Assembly: GCA_937893815.1 (NCBI GenBank)
Contig: CALCSH010000605.1
Coordinates: 1 to 14,937, forward strand
Source: an uncultured Anaerolineae bacterium
Lineage (GTDB): Bacteria; Chloroflexota; Anaerolineae; Anaerolineales; UBA11858
Direction: 5' to 3'
Length of the DNA stretch: 14,937 nt
This document shows positions 14,160-14,937 of this stretch, piece after piece; within the stretch, counting starts at the first letter, position 1, and each line of letters starts with the position of its first letter. The notes beneath the pieces were generated by a model. The model made no database searches. It was given only the letters and a program-made list of their open reading frames with translations, and was not told where the DNA came from. The translations under genes and the position numbers were made by a program.

Positions 14160-14278
14160 CCGGTAGACCTCCGAGATTTTAGAACTTTAATTGGCGACAA
14201 AATGGATTGGGATGTGCAAGCCCATTTGTCGATGCTGATTTTCACGGAAATCTCAGATGCTTTTTTGTCCATTTTCAT
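14156..14278 (-). CDS. Candidate 40-residue small protein bridging lspA and rluD
   Basis: The ATG at 14278 overlaps the lspA TGA (TGATG), and the TGA at 14156-14158 overlaps the rluD ATG (ATGA). An open frame therefore exactly fills the lspA-rluD gap. A second in-frame ATG is at 14272. The product is basic, beginning MKMDKKASEISVKISIDKW and ending KSRRSTG, with no TM segment and no family I recognise. No Shine-Dalgarno sequence precedes it, so translation would depend on coupling from lspA. About one in six random 38-codon stretches is stop-free, so the ORF alone is weak evidence; the exact overlaps at both ends are what argue for it. The same DNA holds nested inverted repeats, so a structured leader is the main alternative. 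Confidence 0.35.
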   Translation of the reverse strand: MKMDKKASEISVKISIDKWACTSQSILSPIKVLKSRRSTG

Positions 14279-14847
14279 CAATGGCTGGATTCATCATATG
14301 AGAGATTACCACCCTCAGGGTGATTTTCTGCACCATCGGGCAGCGCGTCCGACTCCTGAGATGAGGATGCTGTTTTCCGTTCCTGAAGCCACATCCCGAT
14401 GATGAGTACAGCCACGCCAATCGAGATACTCGAATCGGCTACATTGAACACCGCGAAAGAGCCTATGGAGATAAAATCGGTCACGTAGCCGCGGGCAACG
14501 CGGTCAATCAGGTTGCCGAGTGCGCCAGAGAGCTGCAAACCCAGCGCCAAACGCAAGGGCCAATCATGGCGCGGAATTTGTGGGTAGTAATACAAAATCA
14601 TCAATATGACCACACAGGCCAGAATCATGAGCGGGGTATTCGCATTGAGATTTTGCCCTAACCCAAATGCGGCCCCGGTATTTTTCCAGTTGACAATCCG
14701 CGCATAAGGCGCCAGCCACTCCCAGGGCGTCCAGGTATAACTGAACTCAAGCCTGGCGCGCACCAGAGCTTTTGTCCATTGATCGAGGCTGATCACTACA
14801 CCGATAAGTACCGCCAGCCATAAATAATCTTTCGCGTACTTTTTCAA
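14278..14847 (-). CDS. lspA: Lipoprotein signal peptidase (signal peptidase II)
   Basis: The 189-residue protein has four TM helices and the LspA motif set. LspA is an aspartic protease that cuts lipoprotein signal peptides before the lipidated cysteine, in the plane of the membrane. Motifs are SLDQWTK (20-26), NTGAAFGL (56-63), GALGNLIDR (108-116), YVTDFI with catalytic Asp124, and FNVADSS with catalytic Asp138. The tail after TM4 (about 157-189) is unusually long, polar and acidic (SSSQESDALPDGAENHPEGG). The start is placed at TTG 14847, 4 nt after a GGAGGT site at 14852-14857. The longer in-frame TTG at 14859 would bury that site inside the coding region. The stop is followed by the bridging small ORF and rluD. 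Confidence 0.95.
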   Translation of the reverse strand: MKKYAKDYLWLAVLIGVVISLDQWTKALVRARLEFSYTWTPWEWLAPYARIVNWKNTGAAFGLGQNLNANTPLMILACVVILMILYYYPQIPRHDWPLRLALGLQLSGALGNLIDRVARGYVTDFISIGSFAVFNVADSSISIGVAVLIIGMWLQERKTASSSQESDALPDGAENHPEGGNLSYDESSH

Positions 14848-14851
14848 GAGA

Positions 14852-14857
14852 ACCTCC
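14852..14857 (-). promoter_or_regulatory. Ribosome binding site deciding the lspA start
   Basis: GGAGGT on the - strand, 4 nt before the TTG at 14847. It selects this non-ATG start over the in-frame TTG at 14859, which overlaps the site. Confidence 0.75.
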
Positions 14858-14890
14858 AAAATTCAAGCTTACGCACTTGCAACTTAGACT

Positions 14891-14937
14891 CTACTGCAAA
14901 AAGCCGATGACGGAGATGTCCGCCGGAATATATGGGG
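14891..14937 (-). CDS. Possible C-terminal end of a gene upstream of lspA (cut by window edge)
   Basis: On the - strand one frame reads PYIPADISVIGFLQ and stops at TAG 14891-14893, 43 nt before lspA. Its residues and third-position G/C look protein-like, but 14 codons cannot identify a family. A second frame is also open from the edge and ends at a TGA overlapping the lspA TTG start (TTGA, 14844-14847); its composition is less protein-like. At most one of the two is real. Confidence 0.3.
   Translation of the reverse strand, partial: PYIPADISVIGFLQ

Noticed and set aside
13974..14402. + strand frame of 142 codons across the rluD-lspA junction
   Set aside because: Antisense to two solid genes; the translation has no recognisable features.
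14863..14888. Possible third 8-nt-periodic element upstream of lspA (CTT at spacings of 8 and 7)
   Set aside because: Only half an element, with irregular spacing and no opposite arm.

Overview
The window reads as ordinary chromosome from a bacterium of moderate G+C content. It has tight gene packing, no RNA genes, no CRISPR array and no mobile-element genes. The protein style suggests a Chloroflexota/Anaerolineae-like organism: large multi-pass GAF sensors without kinase domains, a transmembrane protein with a Ser/Ala/Pro/Thr-rich linker and an Ig-like domain, and an SLBB+HhH ComEA. That assignment is inference from family style and was not tested.

Left part, + strand (1-2958): the end of an unrecognised, possibly glycosyltransferase-like protein; a RidA-type enamine/imine deaminase; a YiiX/NlpC-P60-like papain-fold protein; a six-helix membrane protein; and a YbaK-type Cys-tRNA(Pro) deacylase. 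The last three are closely spaced or overlapping. A perfect 10-bp inverted repeat separates ybaK from the convergent pspC-like gene.

Right part, - strand (14937-3020, read right to left): lspA, rluD, a threonine aldolase, a purine nucleoside phosphorylase, an Ig-like membrane protein, a GNAT acetyltransferase, a membrane GAF protein with a C-terminal sigma-region-4-like helix-turn-helix, a triple-S1 RNA-binding protein, ComEA, a very large membrane adenylate cyclase, and a PspC-domain protein. S1 protein, comEA and cyclase are joined by 4-nt stop/start overlaps (GTGA, ATGA), so they form a translationally coupled unit.

The points most worth checking lie between genes. A 40-codon open frame exactly bridges lspA and rluD. 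A canonical intrinsic terminator sits in the leader of the phosphorylase gene, downstream of an extended -10 that overlaps the aldolase stop codon. Two intergenic inverted elements built from 8-nt units lie at the 3' ends of the cyclase gene and of rluD. Among proteins, the membrane-anchored HTH sensor and the PDZ-7+TM-GAF-PAS-cyclase architecture stand out. I did not find a clearly new multi-gene system.
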